A stretch of 64,000 bases of DNA from Bodonicaedibacter sp963693005 (GCA_963693005.1 OY843726.1:998566-1062565), one strand, 5' to 3'. Numbered from the stretch's first letter, positions 26,448 through 35,326 are shown. Notes: a model not told the origin generated them from the sequence alone. Numbers and translations: made by a program.

Positions 26448-26726
26448 ATGTCTCGTTCAGTATGGAAAGGTCCTTTCGTTGATGGCTACCTGTTTAAAAA
26501 AGCAGAAGGTCTTCGCGAATCAGGACGCAAAGAGATCATTAAAACATGGTCACGCCGGTCAACGATTCTCCCTCAGTTTGTTGGGTTGACGTTCGGTGTA
26601 CATAACGGTAAGAAGTTCATTCCTGTGATTGTGTCTGAAAACATGATAGGTCATAAGTTTGGTGAGTTTGCACCAACTAGGACTTACTGGGGGCATGGCG
26701 CAGATAAAAAAGCAAAGAAAGGGTAA
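26448..26726 (+). CDS. rpsS: 30S ribosomal protein S19
   Basis: 30S head protein forming part of the subunit bridge and contacting the A-site tRNA region. The 92-residue product begins SRSVWKGPFVDGYL and carries the conserved AFTVHNGKKFIPV-like strand (here TFGVHNGKKFIPV) and GHKFGEFAPTRTYWGH. It lies 12 nt after rplB, as in all S10 operons. Confidence 0.98.
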   Translation: MSRSVWKGPFVDGYLFKKAEGLRESGRKEIIKTWSRRSTILPQFVGLTFGVHNGKKFIPVIVSENMIGHKFGEFAPTRTYWGHGADKKAKKG

Positions 26727-26732
26727 TAAGTT

Positions 26733-27110
26733 ATGAGTCAGAAAAAAACTCAACGCACATTACCTGCTAATTCTGCAAAAGCTGAAGTTGGTTTATTAAC
26801 AACGTCACCCCGCAAGTTGAATCTTGTGGCCCAGTTAATTCGTGGAATGCATGTAAGTAATGCACTAGATACATTGGCGTTTTCTAAAAAACGCGCAGCT
26901 AAAGAAGTTCGCAAGTTACTTTCTTCCGCTATTTCTAACGCAGAGAACAATCATGGTCTGGATGTAGACTCGTTGATCGTTTCTGAGGCGTTTGTGGGTA
27001 AGGCGATGATGCTGAAACGCATGATGCCAAGAGCGCGTGGGCGTGGGGCGAGTATTTTAAAACGATACAGCCGCATGACGTTAATAGTTCGTGAAGTAGA
27101 GGTAGCGTAA
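26733..27110 (+). CDS. rplV: 50S ribosomal protein L22
   Basis: Lines the exit tunnel opposite L4. The 125-residue product has SPRKLNLVAQLIRGMHVSNA near the N-terminus and the C-terminal hairpin with MMLKRMMPRARGRGASILKR, which protrudes into the tunnel. Its stop codon shares a base with the rpsC start (TAATG), so translation is coupled. Confidence 0.98.
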   Translation: MSQKKTQRTLPANSAKAEVGLLTTSPRKLNLVAQLIRGMHVSNALDTLAFSKKRAAKEVRKLLSSAISNAENNHGLDVDSLIVSEAFVGKAMMLKRMMPRARGRGASILKRYSRMTLIVREVEVA

Positions 27111-27802
27111 TGGGTCAAAAAGTAAATCCAATTGGTTTAAGGCTTGGTATTAACCGAGCTTGGGATTCTCGCTGGTACTCCGACAAAAAAGACTATGGTA
27201 CTTTGTTGTTAGAAGATACGCGTATCCGCAATTATGTAATGAAGAACTTAAAGCAAGCTTCTGTTTCTCAGGTTATTATTGAGCGCCCTGCGAAAAAGTG
27301 TCGAATTTCAATTCACACGGCTCGTCCGGGTGTGATTATCGGTAAAAAGGGTGCTGATATTGAGAAGTTGAGAAAGCGTCTTTCTTCAATGACGACCTGT
27401 GAAGATGTGATGTTGAATATTGTTGAGGTTCGCAAGCCTGAGTTAGATGCAAAATTGGCGGCAGATAATGTTGCTCAGCAGTTAGAGCGTCGTGTCTCTT
27501 TTCGCCGTGCAGTTAAACGCGTTATGCAGTCAGCTCTTCGTATGGGAGCTTTGGGTATTCGTGTAAACTGTTCTGGTCGGTTAGGTGGAGCTGAAATTGC
27601 TCGTATGGAGTGGTATCGTGATGGCCGAGTGCCGTTACATACACTGCGTGCGGATGTGGATTATGGTTTCGCTGAGGCGCACACAACGTATGGTGTGATT
27701 GGTGTGAAGGTCTTTTTGTATCGTGGAGAAAAAAATGATACAAAAGATACAAACATTGTTAACAGTGAAAACCGTTCGAGAGAAGCTCGCCACGGCAAGT
27801 AA
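27110..27802 (+). CDS. rpsC: 30S ribosomal protein S3
   Basis: Lines the mRNA entry channel and has helicase-related contacts. The 230-residue product opens with GQKVNPIGLRLGINRAWDSR, has a type II KH domain with GVIIGKKGADIEKLRK (about residues 73-88) and the C-terminal domain with GALGIRVNCSGRLGGAEIAR. The last ~20 residues (NDTKDTNIVNSENR) are divergent, as in other species. Confidence 0.98.
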   Translation: MGQKVNPIGLRLGINRAWDSRWYSDKKDYGTLLLEDTRIRNYVMKNLKQASVSQVIIERPAKKCRISIHTARPGVIIGKKGADIEKLRKRLSSMTTCEDVMLNIVEVRKPELDAKLAADNVAQQLERRVSFRRAVKRVMQSALRMGALGIRVNCSGRLGGAEIARMEWYRDGRVPLHTLRADVDYGFAEAHTTYGVIGVKVFLYRGEKNDTKDTNIVNSENRSREARHGK

Positions 27803-27833
27803 AGGTTGATTTAAAGACAGGATTGTTGTAATT

Positions 27834-28244
27834 ATGTTAAGTCCAAAAAAAATGAAATTTAGGAAAGCCTTTAAGGGTCGGATTCATGGGGTTGCAACCT
27901 CAGGTGCGACACTTAACTTTGGTTCTTATGGACTAAAAGCAGTGGCTCCTAATCGTATTACGGCGCGTCAGATTGAATCGGCCCGTCGTGCGATGACTCG
28001 CCACATGAAACGTTCTGGACGTGTTTGGATCCGAGTTTTTCCAGATGTGCCAGTTTCGTCTAAACCTGCGGAAGTGCGTATGGGAAGTGGTAAGGGAAAT
28101 GTTGAGTTCTGGGCGTGCCGTATTCATCCGGGTAAAATTCTATTTGAGATGGATGGTGTGTCGGAAGAGGTTGCTCGTGAGGCTATGAGTCTTGCAGCAG
28201 CTAAATTGCCCTTAGCGACAAAGTTTGTTAAGCGGTTAGATTAG
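27834..28244 (+). CDS. rplP: 50S ribosomal protein L16
   Basis: Organises the A-site side of the peptidyl-transferase centre. The 136-residue product is the standard length and starts MLSPKKMKFRKAFKGRIHG. It has GSYGLKAVAPNRITARQIE and the RMGSGKGNVEFWACRIHPGK loop. The start lies 31 nt after rpsC, and no ribosome-binding site stronger than AGGATTGTTG is visible. Confidence 0.98.
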   Translation: MLSPKKMKFRKAFKGRIHGVATSGATLNFGSYGLKAVAPNRITARQIESARRAMTRHMKRSGRVWIRVFPDVPVSSKPAEVRMGSGKGNVEFWACRIHPGKILFEMDGVSEEVAREAMSLAAAKLPLATKFVKRLD

Positions 28245-28253
28245 GAAAGTGCG

Positions 28254-28448
28254 ATGAAGTTAGCTGAATTAAAAAGCTTAAACGAAAATGACTTAAAACA
28301 GCAAATTCTTGATGCTCGTAAAGCTATGATGGCTTTGCGTTTTCAGAAGGTTGCTGGGGAATTAACTGATACCTCTACACTGTCTAAGCATCGTCAGACA
28401 GTAGCACGTATCAAGACGTTGCTATCACAAAAGCAACGTCAGGCCTAG
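28254..28448 (+). CDS. rpmC: 50S ribosomal protein L29
   Basis: Small helical protein at the tunnel exit, next to L23 and part of the SRP/trigger-factor docking site. The 64-residue two-helix product contains the family segment MALRFQKVAGELTDTS followed by KHRQTVARIKTLLSQK. It lies 9 nt after rplP with RBS AGGAAAGTGCG. Confidence 0.97.
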   Translation: MKLAELKSLNENDLKQQILDARKAMMALRFQKVAGELTDTSTLSKHRQTVARIKTLLSQKQRQA

Positions 28449-28466
28449 TTGCAATAGGAGTATTAT

Positions 28467-28712
28467 ATGCCAAAGCGCGTATTGCAGGGTGTCGTTGTCA
28501 GTGATAAACAAGACAAGACCGTTGTAGTGAAGGTTGAGCGTCGTTTCGTTCATCCTTTGTATAAAAAGTCAGTTGTATCGCATAAAAAATATGCGGCACA
28601 TGATGAAAACAACACTCATAAAGCTGGTGATGTTGTGCTTATCGAAGAGTCCAGTCCAATTTCTAAGAATAAGAACTGGGTTGTGGCATCAAATGAAGTA
28701 AAATCAAAATAA
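28467..28712 (+). CDS. rpsQ: 30S ribosomal protein S17
   Basis: Primary binder of 16S rRNA helix 11 in the 30S body, an OB-fold protein. The 81-residue product starts MPKRVLQGVVVSDKQDKTVV and has VERRFVHPLYKKSVVSHKKY and the C-terminal PISKNKNWVV. The MPKR start is typical for alphaproteobacteria. RBS AATAGGAGTATTAT. Confidence 0.98.
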   Translation: MPKRVLQGVVVSDKQDKTVVVKVERRFVHPLYKKSVVSHKKYAAHDENNTHKAGDVVLIEESSPISKNKNWVVASNEVKSK

Positions 28713-28725
28713 GGGTTAAGAAGAG

Positions 28726-29094
28726 ATGATTAAACCTGAATCTAGATTAGATGTTGCTGACAACTCGGGTGCTCGCCAAGTTCTTTGTATTAAAGTATTG
28801 GGCGGAAGTAAGAGGAAGTCGGCAGGAGTTGGGGATATAATTGTTGTGTCTGTAAAGGCAGCAATCCCGAACGGTAAGGTAAAAAAAGGTGAGGTTCATA
28901 GGGCAGTAATCGTGCGCACTGCGCAGACGATTCGTCGGAATGATGGCTCATCGATACGTTTTGATGGAAACGCAGCAGTGTTGCTGAGTAAGCAGGGCGA
29001 ACCTATTGGAACACGTATTTTTGGACCAGTGACACGTGAACTGCGTGGTCGCGGTTATATGCGTATTGTTTCTTTAGCTCCGGAGGTTTTGTAA
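28726..29094 (+). CDS. rplN: 50S ribosomal protein L14
   Basis: Part of intersubunit bridges and binding partner of the silencing factor RsfS. The 122-residue product opens MIKPESRLDVADNSGARQVL and ends with RELRGRGYMRIVSLAPEVL, an invariant pattern. It shares a base with the rplX start (TAATG). Confidence 0.98.
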   Translation: MIKPESRLDVADNSGARQVLCIKVLGGSKRKSAGVGDIIVVSVKAAIPNGKVKKGEVHRAVIVRTAQTIRRNDGSSIRFDGNAAVLLSKQGEPIGTRIFGPVTRELRGRGYMRIVSLAPEVL

Positions 29095-29417
29095 TGGAAA
29101 AATGGCGTATTAAGAAGGGCGATACAGTTCAACTGATTGCTGGTAAAGACAAGGGCAAATCCGGAGAAATTCTAGAGGTTTTTCGCGATACTCGTCGCGT
29201 AAAGGTAAAGGGGCTTAATCTAGTGACTAAGCACAAGCGTCCTTCGCAGATGGCTGCGGGAGGCATTGAGCGCATGGAGGCATCTATTCATGCTTCTAAT
29301 GTTATGGTGTTAGATCCTAAAGATCAAAAGCCGACACGTGTTGGTTTTTTGGTTGAAAAAGATGGTTCGAAAGTGCGAGTTGCGCGTCGTTCCGGTGAAA
29401 GTTTAGAGAAGAAGTAG
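29094..29417 (+). CDS. rplX: 50S ribosomal protein L24
   Basis: Assembly-initiator protein with a KOW motif, later located near the tunnel exit. The 107-residue product begins with KWRIKKGDTVQLIAGKDKGK (the KOW signature) and has GLNLVTKHKRPSQMAAGGIE in the middle. The C-terminal RSGESLEKK tail is variable. Normal length. Confidence 0.98.
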   Translation: MEKWRIKKGDTVQLIAGKDKGKSGEILEVFRDTRRVKVKGLNLVTKHKRPSQMAAGGIERMEASIHASNVMVLDPKDQKPTRVGFLVEKDGSKVRVARRSGESLEKK

Positions 29418-29427
29418 AGAATAAATT

Positions 29428-29964
29428 ATGGCACGCTTAAAAGAAGTTTATAACAAAACCATAAAACCTGCGCTTCTAAAGGAGTTTGAGTACAAAAACC
29501 CCTTTGAAGTTCCAAGGCTTTTAAAGGTTGTTATCAACGTTGGCGTCGGTAAAGCAGCGCAAGACAGCAAAAAAATCCAATTTGCTGTTAACGACATTAC
29601 TGCAATTGCTGGACAAAAACCCGTGATAACAAAAGCTAAAAAGTCGATAGCAGGATTTAAGGTGCGCGAAGATATGAGCCTTGGAGTTAAGGTTACTTTG
29701 CGTAAAAACCAAATGTTTGAGTTCGTTGATCGGCTGGTTAACATTGCTTTACCTCGGGTTCGCGACTTTCGCGGATTGTCGCCAAAAAGCTTTGATGGTC
29801 GGGGGAACTATAGTTTTGGTATCAAAGAACAAATTGTCTTTCCTGAAATTGATTACGACAAAATCGATGAAATTCGTGGAATGGACATTGTGTTCGTGAC
29901 ATCGGCAAAAACAAATGCTGAAGCAAAATCATTGCTAAAAGCGTTTAATGTGCCAATTAACTAA
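29428..29964 (+). CDS. rplE: 50S ribosomal protein L5
   Basis: 5S rRNA-binding protein at the central protuberance, contacting P-site tRNA. The 178-residue product contains NPFEVPRLLKVVINVGVGKA, the conserved GQKPVITKAKKSIAGFKVRE and FRGLSPKSFDGRGNYSFGIK. Standard length and place between rplX and rpsN. Confidence 0.98.
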   Translation: MARLKEVYNKTIKPALLKEFEYKNPFEVPRLLKVVINVGVGKAAQDSKKIQFAVNDITAIAGQKPVITKAKKSIAGFKVREDMSLGVKVTLRKNQMFEFVDRLVNIALPRVRDFRGLSPKSFDGRGNYSFGIKEQIVFPEIDYDKIDEIRGMDIVFVTSAKTNAEAKSLLKAFNVPIN

Positions 29965-29978
29965 GAAGGAAGTTCCTA

Positions 29979-30284
29979 ATGGCTAAAAAAGGCTCAATTG
30001 AAATTAATGAAAAGCGTAGACGTCTTTCCAACAGCCACGCTGCAAAACGAGCAGCATTGAAAGCTATTGCGACAGATCGTGAAGTTGCTCCTGAGGAGCG
30101 ATTCCAAGCTAGCGTTAAGTTAGCAGAATTGCCCAGAAGTGGTTCAAAAGTGCGAGTTCGTAACCGTTGTATGTTGACGGGACGCTCGCGCGGAAACTAT
30201 CGCAAGTTTGGAATCTCAAGAATCATGTTGCGCGAAATGGCTGCACATGGATTGATTCCTGGAATGACAAAAGCAAGCTGGTAA
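29979..30284 (+). CDS. rpsN: 30S ribosomal protein S14 (long, zinc-free form)
   Basis: 30S head protein. The 101-residue product is the long form: its C-terminal part reads RVRNRCMLTGRSRGNYRKFG, with only one cysteine, so the zinc-binding CxxC pairs of the short form are absent. This is normal for proteobacteria. RBS AAGGAAGTTCCT lies before the ATG. Confidence 0.98.
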   Translation: MAKKGSIEINEKRRRLSNSHAAKRAALKAIATDREVAPEERFQASVKLAELPRSGSKVRVRNRCMLTGRSRGNYRKFGISRIMLREMAAHGLIPGMTKASW

Positions 30285-30299
30285 GAAGGAAAAACGTAT

Positions 30300-30698
30300 A
30301 TGTCTATGACTGATCCTATCGCTGACATGCTGACACGCATTCGTAACGCACATCACGCTAAGAAGACGTCGCTATTATGCCCGTTTTCAAACTTAAAGTG
30401 CTCAGTTCTTGAGGTTATGAAGAATGAAGGCTTTATTCGTGGTTATGAAAGTGTGGAAGTTCGTCAGGGTATTAAAAATATTCGTATTGAGTTGAAATAC
30501 TATTCAAACGAACCTGTAATTAAAAAAATTCGCCGCATGTCTACACCGGGTCGCCGACTTTATGTGCAATCATCTAAAATTCCAACGTATTACAATGGAT
30601 TAGGTCTTGCCATTTTATCGACACCAAACGGTGTGATGTCAGATTCACAAGCTCGTCAACAGAATGTTGGTGGCGAAGTTCTGTGTACACTATTTTAG
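30300..30698 (+). CDS. rpsH: 30S ribosomal protein S8
   Basis: Binds 16S rRNA helix 21 early in assembly; in E. coli it also represses the spc operon at the L5 start. The 132-residue product has MTDPIADMLTRIRNAHHAKK and the C-terminal GLGLAILSTPNGVMSDSQAR core. Two in-frame ATGs (30300 and 30306) are possible; the longer is used here because of AAGGAAAAACGTAT before it. Confidence 0.97.
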   Translation: MSMTDPIADMLTRIRNAHHAKKTSLLCPFSNLKCSVLEVMKNEGFIRGYESVEVRQGIKNIRIELKYYSNEPVIKKIRRMSTPGRRLYVQSSKIPTYYNGLGLAILSTPNGVMSDSQARQQNVGGEVLCTLF

Positions 30699-30710
30699 TA
30701 GGAGGGTAGA

Positions 30711-31244
30711 ATGTCTCGTGTTGGAAAGAATCCAGTTACAGTGCCCTCTGGTGTACAAGTAACTATTGATGGTCGTTTAGTTTCGGCAAAGGGTCCTAAA
30801 GGGACTTTGTCTTATTCGTTGACTGGTGAAGTGGATATTTCTCTGGAAGGGGATAAAATTTCATTAACTCCACGTAACAAAGAACGCCAAACGCGTATGT
30901 TGTGGGGGACAAATCGTAGTCGCATCCAGAATGTCGTGACAGGTGTGAGTGTTGGGTTTAAGAAAGATTTAGAATTAGTGGGTGTTGGGTACCGTGCAAA
31001 CGTTGCGGGTAGTACTTTAAACATCCAATTAGGTTTTAGTCACGACATTAAGTACCAGATTCCAGAAGGAGTTGAGGTGAAGTGTGAAAAGCCTACGTCT
31101 ATTTCAATCTCTGGAGCAGATCTGCAAAAAATTGGTCAAATGGCTGCAGAAATTCGTGGATATAGAAAGCCTGAGCCGTATAAAGGTAAGGGTGTTAAGT
31201 ATGTTGGCGAATATATTTTGCGCAAAGAAGGTAAAAAGAAATAA
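30711..31244 (+). CDS. rplF: 50S ribosomal protein L6
   Basis: Lies near the sarcin-ricin loop and the L7/L12 stalk base. The 177-residue product starts MSRVGKNPVTVPSGVQVTID, has two related beta-alpha domains and the C-terminal signature PEPYKGKGVKYVGEYILRKE. RBS GTAGGAGGGTAGA, one of the strongest in the operon. Confidence 0.98.
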   Translation: MSRVGKNPVTVPSGVQVTIDGRLVSAKGPKGTLSYSLTGEVDISLEGDKISLTPRNKERQTRMLWGTNRSRIQNVVTGVSVGFKKDLELVGVGYRANVAGSTLNIQLGFSHDIKYQIPEGVEVKCEKPTSISISGADLQKIGQMAAEIRGYRKPEPYKGKGVKYVGEYILRKEGKKK

Positions 31245-31256
31245 AGGTAGGACATC

Positions 31257-31619
31257 ATGGCAATAGGTAATAGAGATTTGAATTTACGCCGTCAGCGTCG
31301 CAACCGTTACAAATTAAAGGTTGTTGCTGCTGATACTAAGCTGCGCTTGTCTGTCTTTCGTTCGAACCAGCACATTTATGCGCAAGTAATTGATGATAAG
31401 AAACGTAATACCGTTGTATCGGCCTCTACTATGGAAAAGGATTATAAAGGTCCTAAGGAAGGTACAAAAGATGCGGCTGCATTGGTTGGCAAGTTAGTAG
31501 CTGAGCGTGCGGTAAAAGCAGGGGTAAAAGAAGTTTTCTTCGATCGTGGTAGCTATTTGTATCATGGTCGTGTGGCTGCTTTGGCTCAGGGTGCTCGTGA
31601 TAACGGTTTGGTATTCTAG
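31257..31619 (+). CDS. rplR: 50S ribosomal protein L18
   Basis: 5S rRNA-binding protein of the central protuberance. The 120-residue product has LRLSVFRSNQHIYAQVIDD in the middle and the C-terminal FDRGSYLYHGRVAALAQGAR that contacts 5S rRNA. It follows rplF by 12 nt. Confidence 0.98.
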   Translation: MAIGNRDLNLRRQRRNRYKLKVVAADTKLRLSVFRSNQHIYAQVIDDKKRNTVVSASTMEKDYKGPKEGTKDAAALVGKLVAERAVKAGVKEVFFDRGSYLYHGRVAALAQGARDNGLVF

Positions 31620-31635
31620 AGGAAAGTAGTAAAGC

Positions 31636-32193
31636 ATGGCTCGTAAAAATACAGATAAAGTAATGCAGCAAGATACAGATTTAGTTGATAAGCTGATTAG
31701 TGTTAACCGCGTATGTAAGGTTGTTAAGGGGGGTAAAAACTTCTCTTTCTCAGCATTAGTAGTGGTTGGAGATGGTAAAGGTAAAGTTGGATTTGGGTCT
31801 GGGAAAGCACGAGAAGTTCCAGATGCAGTGAAAAAAGCTGCAGAAGAAGCAAAACGTACAATGATTCGAGTTCCTTTAAGGGATTCACGTACATTGCACC
31901 ATGATATGGAAGGTAACTTCTGTGCAGGTAAAATCGTTTTGCGTGCTGCAGCTCCAGGTACTGGGATTATTGCTGGTGGTGCAACTCGTCAGGTCTTAGA
32001 AGCATTAGGCATACATGATGTTGTTGCAAAATCAATTGGTACATCTAACCCACATAATATGGTTCGTGCAACATTTGATGCATTGAAGAGTGTTACTTCT
32101 CCTCGTCATGTCGCCAATCGTCGTGGATTGAAAGTTTCCGACTTGATTTCTCGTCGGGAGACAAGGGCAAATAAGGAATTGACAAATGACTAA
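31636..32193 (+). CDS. rpsE: 30S ribosomal protein S5
   Basis: Located at the mRNA entry and affects decoding accuracy. The 185-residue product has the N-terminal dsRBD-like domain with NRVCKVVKGGKNFSFSALVV, the loop GDGKGKVGFGSGKAREVPDA and C-terminal GTSNPHNMVRATFDALKSVT. The stop overlaps the rpmD start by 8 nt. Confidence 0.98.
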   Translation: MARKNTDKVMQQDTDLVDKLISVNRVCKVVKGGKNFSFSALVVVGDGKGKVGFGSGKAREVPDAVKKAAEEAKRTMIRVPLRDSRTLHHDMEGNFCAGKIVLRAAAPGTGIIAGGATRQVLEALGIHDVVAKSIGTSNPHNMVRATFDALKSVTSPRHVANRRGLKVSDLISRRETRANKELTND

Positions 32194-32383
32194 GAAAACA
32201 ACTGCAAAGAAGACTGTAACAGTCACTCAGATTCGCAGTGCCATTCGTCGCCCAGCTGATCAAGAGGCGACATTAATTGGTTTGGGTTTAAACAAGATGA
32301 ACAGAACTCGTGAACTTGAAGATACGCCTGCCGTCCGCGGTATGCTTAATAAAGTTCACCACTTGGTTCGTGTTGAAAGTTAA
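32186..32383 (+). CDS. rpmD: 50S ribosomal protein L30
   Basis: Small 50S protein, absent from some lineages. The 65-residue product has the ferredoxin-like core: VTQIRSAIRRPADQEATLIG followed by LGLNKMNRTRELEDTPAVRG. The first ten residues (Thr/Lys rich) are an extension. It overlaps rpsE by 8 nt and would be translationally coupled to it. Confidence 0.97.
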   Translation: MTKKTTAKKTVTVTQIRSAIRRPADQEATLIGLGLNKMNRTRELEDTPAVRGMLNKVHHLVRVES

Positions 32384-32397
32384 AAAAGGCACCAGTT

Positions 32398-32856
32398 ATG
32401 AAATTAAATGAAATAAAAGATAATGAAGGTTCTCGCCCACTGCGTAAGCGTGTAGGTCGTGGAATCGGTTCTGGGACTGGAAAAACCTCAGGACGCGGTG
32501 TGAAGGGGCAGAAGTCTCGAGCTGGTGCGTCTATCGGTGGGTTTGAAGGTGGCCAGATGCCAATTTACCGTCGTTTGCCGAAGCGTGGGTTTACTAATAT
32601 TTTTGCAAAAGAAATAGCAACGGTAAATACCGGAATGATCCAAAAGTTTATTGATAGCAAGCGTCTAGATGTATCAAAAGACATCAATGCTGAAGTTCTT
32701 ATGCAGGCTGGTTTGTTGCGATCAACAAAACTACCTGTAAAAGTACTAGGTAAAGGTGAATTGACTGCAAAAGTAAGCTTGCATGTAAGTGCTGCTTCTG
32801 AATCGGCGAAAGCATTGATTGAGAAGTCTGGCGGATCGATTAAAATAGTATCTTAA
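32398..32856 (+). CDS. rplO: 50S ribosomal protein L15
   Basis: Late-assembly protein of the 50S with a long basic N-terminal extension. The 152-residue product has RKRVGRGIGSGTGKTSGRGV and GQKSRAGASIGGFEGGQMP, the invariant glycine-rich pattern, and a globular C-terminal domain. It lies directly before secY, as in the classical spc operon. Confidence 0.98.
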   Translation: MKLNEIKDNEGSRPLRKRVGRGIGSGTGKTSGRGVKGQKSRAGASIGGFEGGQMPIYRRLPKRGFTNIFAKEIATVNTGMIQKFIDSKRLDVSKDINAEVLMQAGLLRSTKLPVKVLGKGELTAKVSLHVSAASESAKALIEKSGGSIKIVS

Positions 32857-32876
32857 TAAAATAAAACGAGTATAAC

Positions 32877-34220
32877 ATGGCATCTGCAGCAGAACAGTTA
32901 GCGTCTTCTTTTAGCTTAAAAGCTTTTGGTAAAGCGGAAGATTTAAAAAAGCGTATTTGGTTTACCCTTGGGGCTTTAATTGTCTATCGATTAGGGACGT
33001 TTATTCCCTCTCCGGGAGTAGACCCCGTAACGATGGCGAATCTAGCTGGAAAGGCTGCGGGTGGCTTGTTAGCTGTCTTTAATACTTTTGGTGGAGGTTC
33101 TTTGAGTCGAATGACAATTTTTGCGCTTTCCATTGTTCCGTACATTACGGCAAGCATCATTACTCAGTTGTTAACTAGTATAGTGCCCCAGTTGGAGGTG
33201 TTGAAAAAAGATGGAGAGAGTGGCAGAAAGAGGATTAACCAGTACACTCGATACTTAACGGTGATTATTGCAATCTTCCAAGCCTCCTCAATGGCTATAT
33301 TCCTTGAAACGGTTCCTGATTCTCCCGTTATGGATCCGGGATTACTGTTTAAGATTACTTTTATTACTTCCTTAGTAGGGGGGACAGTTTTCTTAATGTG
33401 GTTAGGTGAGCAAATAACATCTCGGGGTATTGGTCAGGGAAGTTCACTAATTATTTTTGCTGGTATTATTTCAGGGCTTCCTCAAGGTTTGGCGTTGTTA
33501 TTTGAAATGGGGCGAAATCGTACGATAAGTCCATTGTTTGTTATTGCAGTATTAGTCTTAGCTGTGGCGATTATATTTTTTGTTGTTTTCATGGAGCGTT
33601 CCTTTAGAAAAATTAACATTCAATATCCAAAACGCCAGATGGGAAATAAGATGTATGGAGGAAACTCAACCCATCTTCCGTTAAAGTTAAATAGTTCGGG
33701 AGTGATTCCACCTATTTTTGCTGGGGCGTTGTTAAGTTTTCCTGCAACTATTACAGGGTTTTCTGGTGGAGAAGGGATGTTATCGCAGTTTGCAGCACAC
33801 TTTCAACATGGAACTTGGGGGTTCATTGGTATTTATGTTGCCTTAATTGTATTTTTTGCATTCTTTTACACATCTATTGTGTTTAATTCTGAAGAAACCG
33901 CTGAAAATCTACGAAAAGGTGGCGCGGTAATTCTAGGGATTCGACCAGGAAAGAATACGGCAGATTACTTAGATTATATCTTGACTCGGTTAACTGTCGC
34001 TGGAGCTGCATATATATCACTAGTATGTGTAATGCCTGAAATTTTTACCAGATACTCTTCCATTCCGCTAGCTTTAGGTGGAACTGGGGTTCTGATCGTG
34101 GTTAGTGTTACTATTGAAACTGTAGGTCAGATTCACTCACATATGATTGCTCAGCAATATGAGGGGTTGATGAAAAAATCTTGGGTCAAAGGTGGAAAAG
34201 GAGGCCTGCCAAGAGCATGA
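32877..34220 (+). CDS. secY: Preprotein translocase subunit SecY
   Basis: Channel-forming inner-membrane subunit of the SecYEG translocon; works with secE (7733) and secA (44143) in this window. The 447-residue product shows about ten hydrophobic segments. Conserved signatures include the plug-region glycine-rich stretch after FIPSPGVDP, the MTIFALSIVPYITASIITQL segment of the lateral gate helix and the loop ERSFRKINIQYPKRQMG. Its stop overlaps adk by 4 nt. Confidence 0.98.
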   Translation: MASAAEQLASSFSLKAFGKAEDLKKRIWFTLGALIVYRLGTFIPSPGVDPVTMANLAGKAAGGLLAVFNTFGGGSLSRMTIFALSIVPYITASIITQLLTSIVPQLEVLKKDGESGRKRINQYTRYLTVIIAIFQASSMAIFLETVPDSPVMDPGLLFKITFITSLVGGTVFLMWLGEQITSRGIGQGSSLIIFAGIISGLPQGLALLFEMGRNRTISPLFVIAVLVLAVAIIFFVVFMERSFRKINIQYPKRQMGNKMYGGNSTHLPLKLNSSGVIPPIFAGALLSFPATITGFSGGEGMLSQFAAHFQHGTWGFIGIYVALIVFFAFFYTSIVFNSEETAENLRKGGAVILGIRPGKNTADYLDYILTRLTVAGAAYISLVCVMPEIFTRYSSIPLALGGTGVLIVVSVTIETVGQIHSHMIAQQYEGLMKKSWVKGGKGGLPRA

Positions 34221-34873
34221 GGCACGTAATTATTTTTGGAGCGCCCGGATCAGGTAAGGGAACTCAGTCAAAGAAGATTGTTGATGCGCTTAATTTCATT
34301 GGGATGTCAACGGGTGATTTGTTAAGGTCGGAAATTGAGTCTGGCTCAGCAGTAGGTCGAGAGTGTGAGTCTGTAATGGCGCAAGGTAAGTTCCCTGATA
34401 GTAAGCTGATATATCGCTTAGTTGATAGATTTTTATCTAACCAAGAGAATGTGTCTGGAGTTCTTTATGATGGTTTTCCTCGTACGGTGGATCAGGCAAA
34501 ATTTCTAATAGACACATTGAAGAATAAGGGGGCTGTCGTTGAGTCGGTATTAAACATTAAAGTTGACCATGCGGACCTTTTAAAAAGGATCACAGGACGA
34601 TTTTCATGTGTTCAATGTGGCGAAATTTATAACAAGTATTATAAGCCCTGTAAAGAAAAAGGGGTTTGTGATATTTGTCAGTCTGAGGAGTTTAAGGTAA
34701 GGTCTGATGACACTGAGGAAACGGTAAAAACTCGTCTTCGAATGTATAAAGATGAAACTGCGCCAGTTTTAGACTTACTGAGAGCACAGAACGTGAAGAT
34801 AGTTTGTATTGATGGAATGCAGTCGATGGAAAGTGTCTTTGAGCAAATAGAAAATGCTTTAATCAACGAATAA
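34217..34873 (+). CDS. adk: Adenylate kinase
   Basis: Equilibrates ATP, ADP and AMP in the cytoplasm. The start is ATG 34217 (MRHVIIFGAPGSGKGTQ, 218 residues), overlapping the secY stop as ATGA; an upstream start would only add secY-frame residues. The P-loop GAPGSGKGT is at residues 8-16. The LID carries four cysteines (CVQC about 30 residues before CDIC), indicating a structural zinc, in contrast to the E. coli enzyme. A secY-adk-rpsM order is usual in alphaproteobacteria. Confidence 0.97.
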   Translation: MRHVIIFGAPGSGKGTQSKKIVDALNFIGMSTGDLLRSEIESGSAVGRECESVMAQGKFPDSKLIYRLVDRFLSNQENVSGVLYDGFPRTVDQAKFLIDTLKNKGAVVESVLNIKVDHADLLKRITGRFSCVQCGEIYNKYYKPCKEKGVCDICQSEEFKVRSDDTEETVKTRLRMYKDETAPVLDLLRAQNVKIVCIDGMQSMESVFEQIENALINE

Positions 34874-34945
34874 ACGTTGACTTTTTTGCCCATTTCCTTT
34901 AAAGGGATATAGAAGGTTTACGTACTAAAAATCAAGGAGAAATAA

Positions 34946-35314
34946 GTGGCACGTATAGCAGGTGTAAATATACCCAGCCAAAAGCGAGTAGAGATTGCTC
35001 TTAGATATATTTATGGCATTGGCCCTAAATACTCTAAAGAAATCTGCGAAAAGGTAGGTATTGTAGAAACAACGCGAGTGTTTCAGTTAACTGATGAAGA
35101 AGTATTAAAGATTCGTACTGCGATTGACAGTGATTACCAAGTAGAGGGTGATTTGCGTCGTGAAGTGTCGATGAATATTAAGCGACTTCAAGATTTAGGG
35201 TGTTATCGTGGCTTGCGTCACCGTAAGCGCTTACCAGTAAGAGGGCAACGCACTCATACGAATGCGCGTACTCGTAAAGGTAAGGCAGTAGCGATCGCCG
35301 GCAAGAAAAAATAG
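34946..35314 (+). CDS. rpsM: 30S ribosomal protein S13
   Basis: 30S head protein that contacts the P-site tRNA and forms subunit bridges. The 122-residue product begins at a GTG (MARIAGVNIPSQKRVEIALR) behind AAGGAGAAATAA and has the HhH segment YIYGIGPKYSKEICEKVGI. The C-terminal basic tail (RTHTNARTRKGKAVAIAGKK) touches tRNA. The preceding 72 nt hold a short CCTTTAAAGG palindrome and a TTGACT word but no convincing promoter. Confidence 0.98.
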   Translation: MARIAGVNIPSQKRVEIALRYIYGIGPKYSKEICEKVGIVETTRVFQLTDEEVLKIRTAIDSDYQVEGDLRREVSMNIKRLQDLGCYRGLRHRKRLPVRGQRTHTNARTRKGKAVAIAGKKK

Positions 35315-35326
35315 TGGTAGGAAATA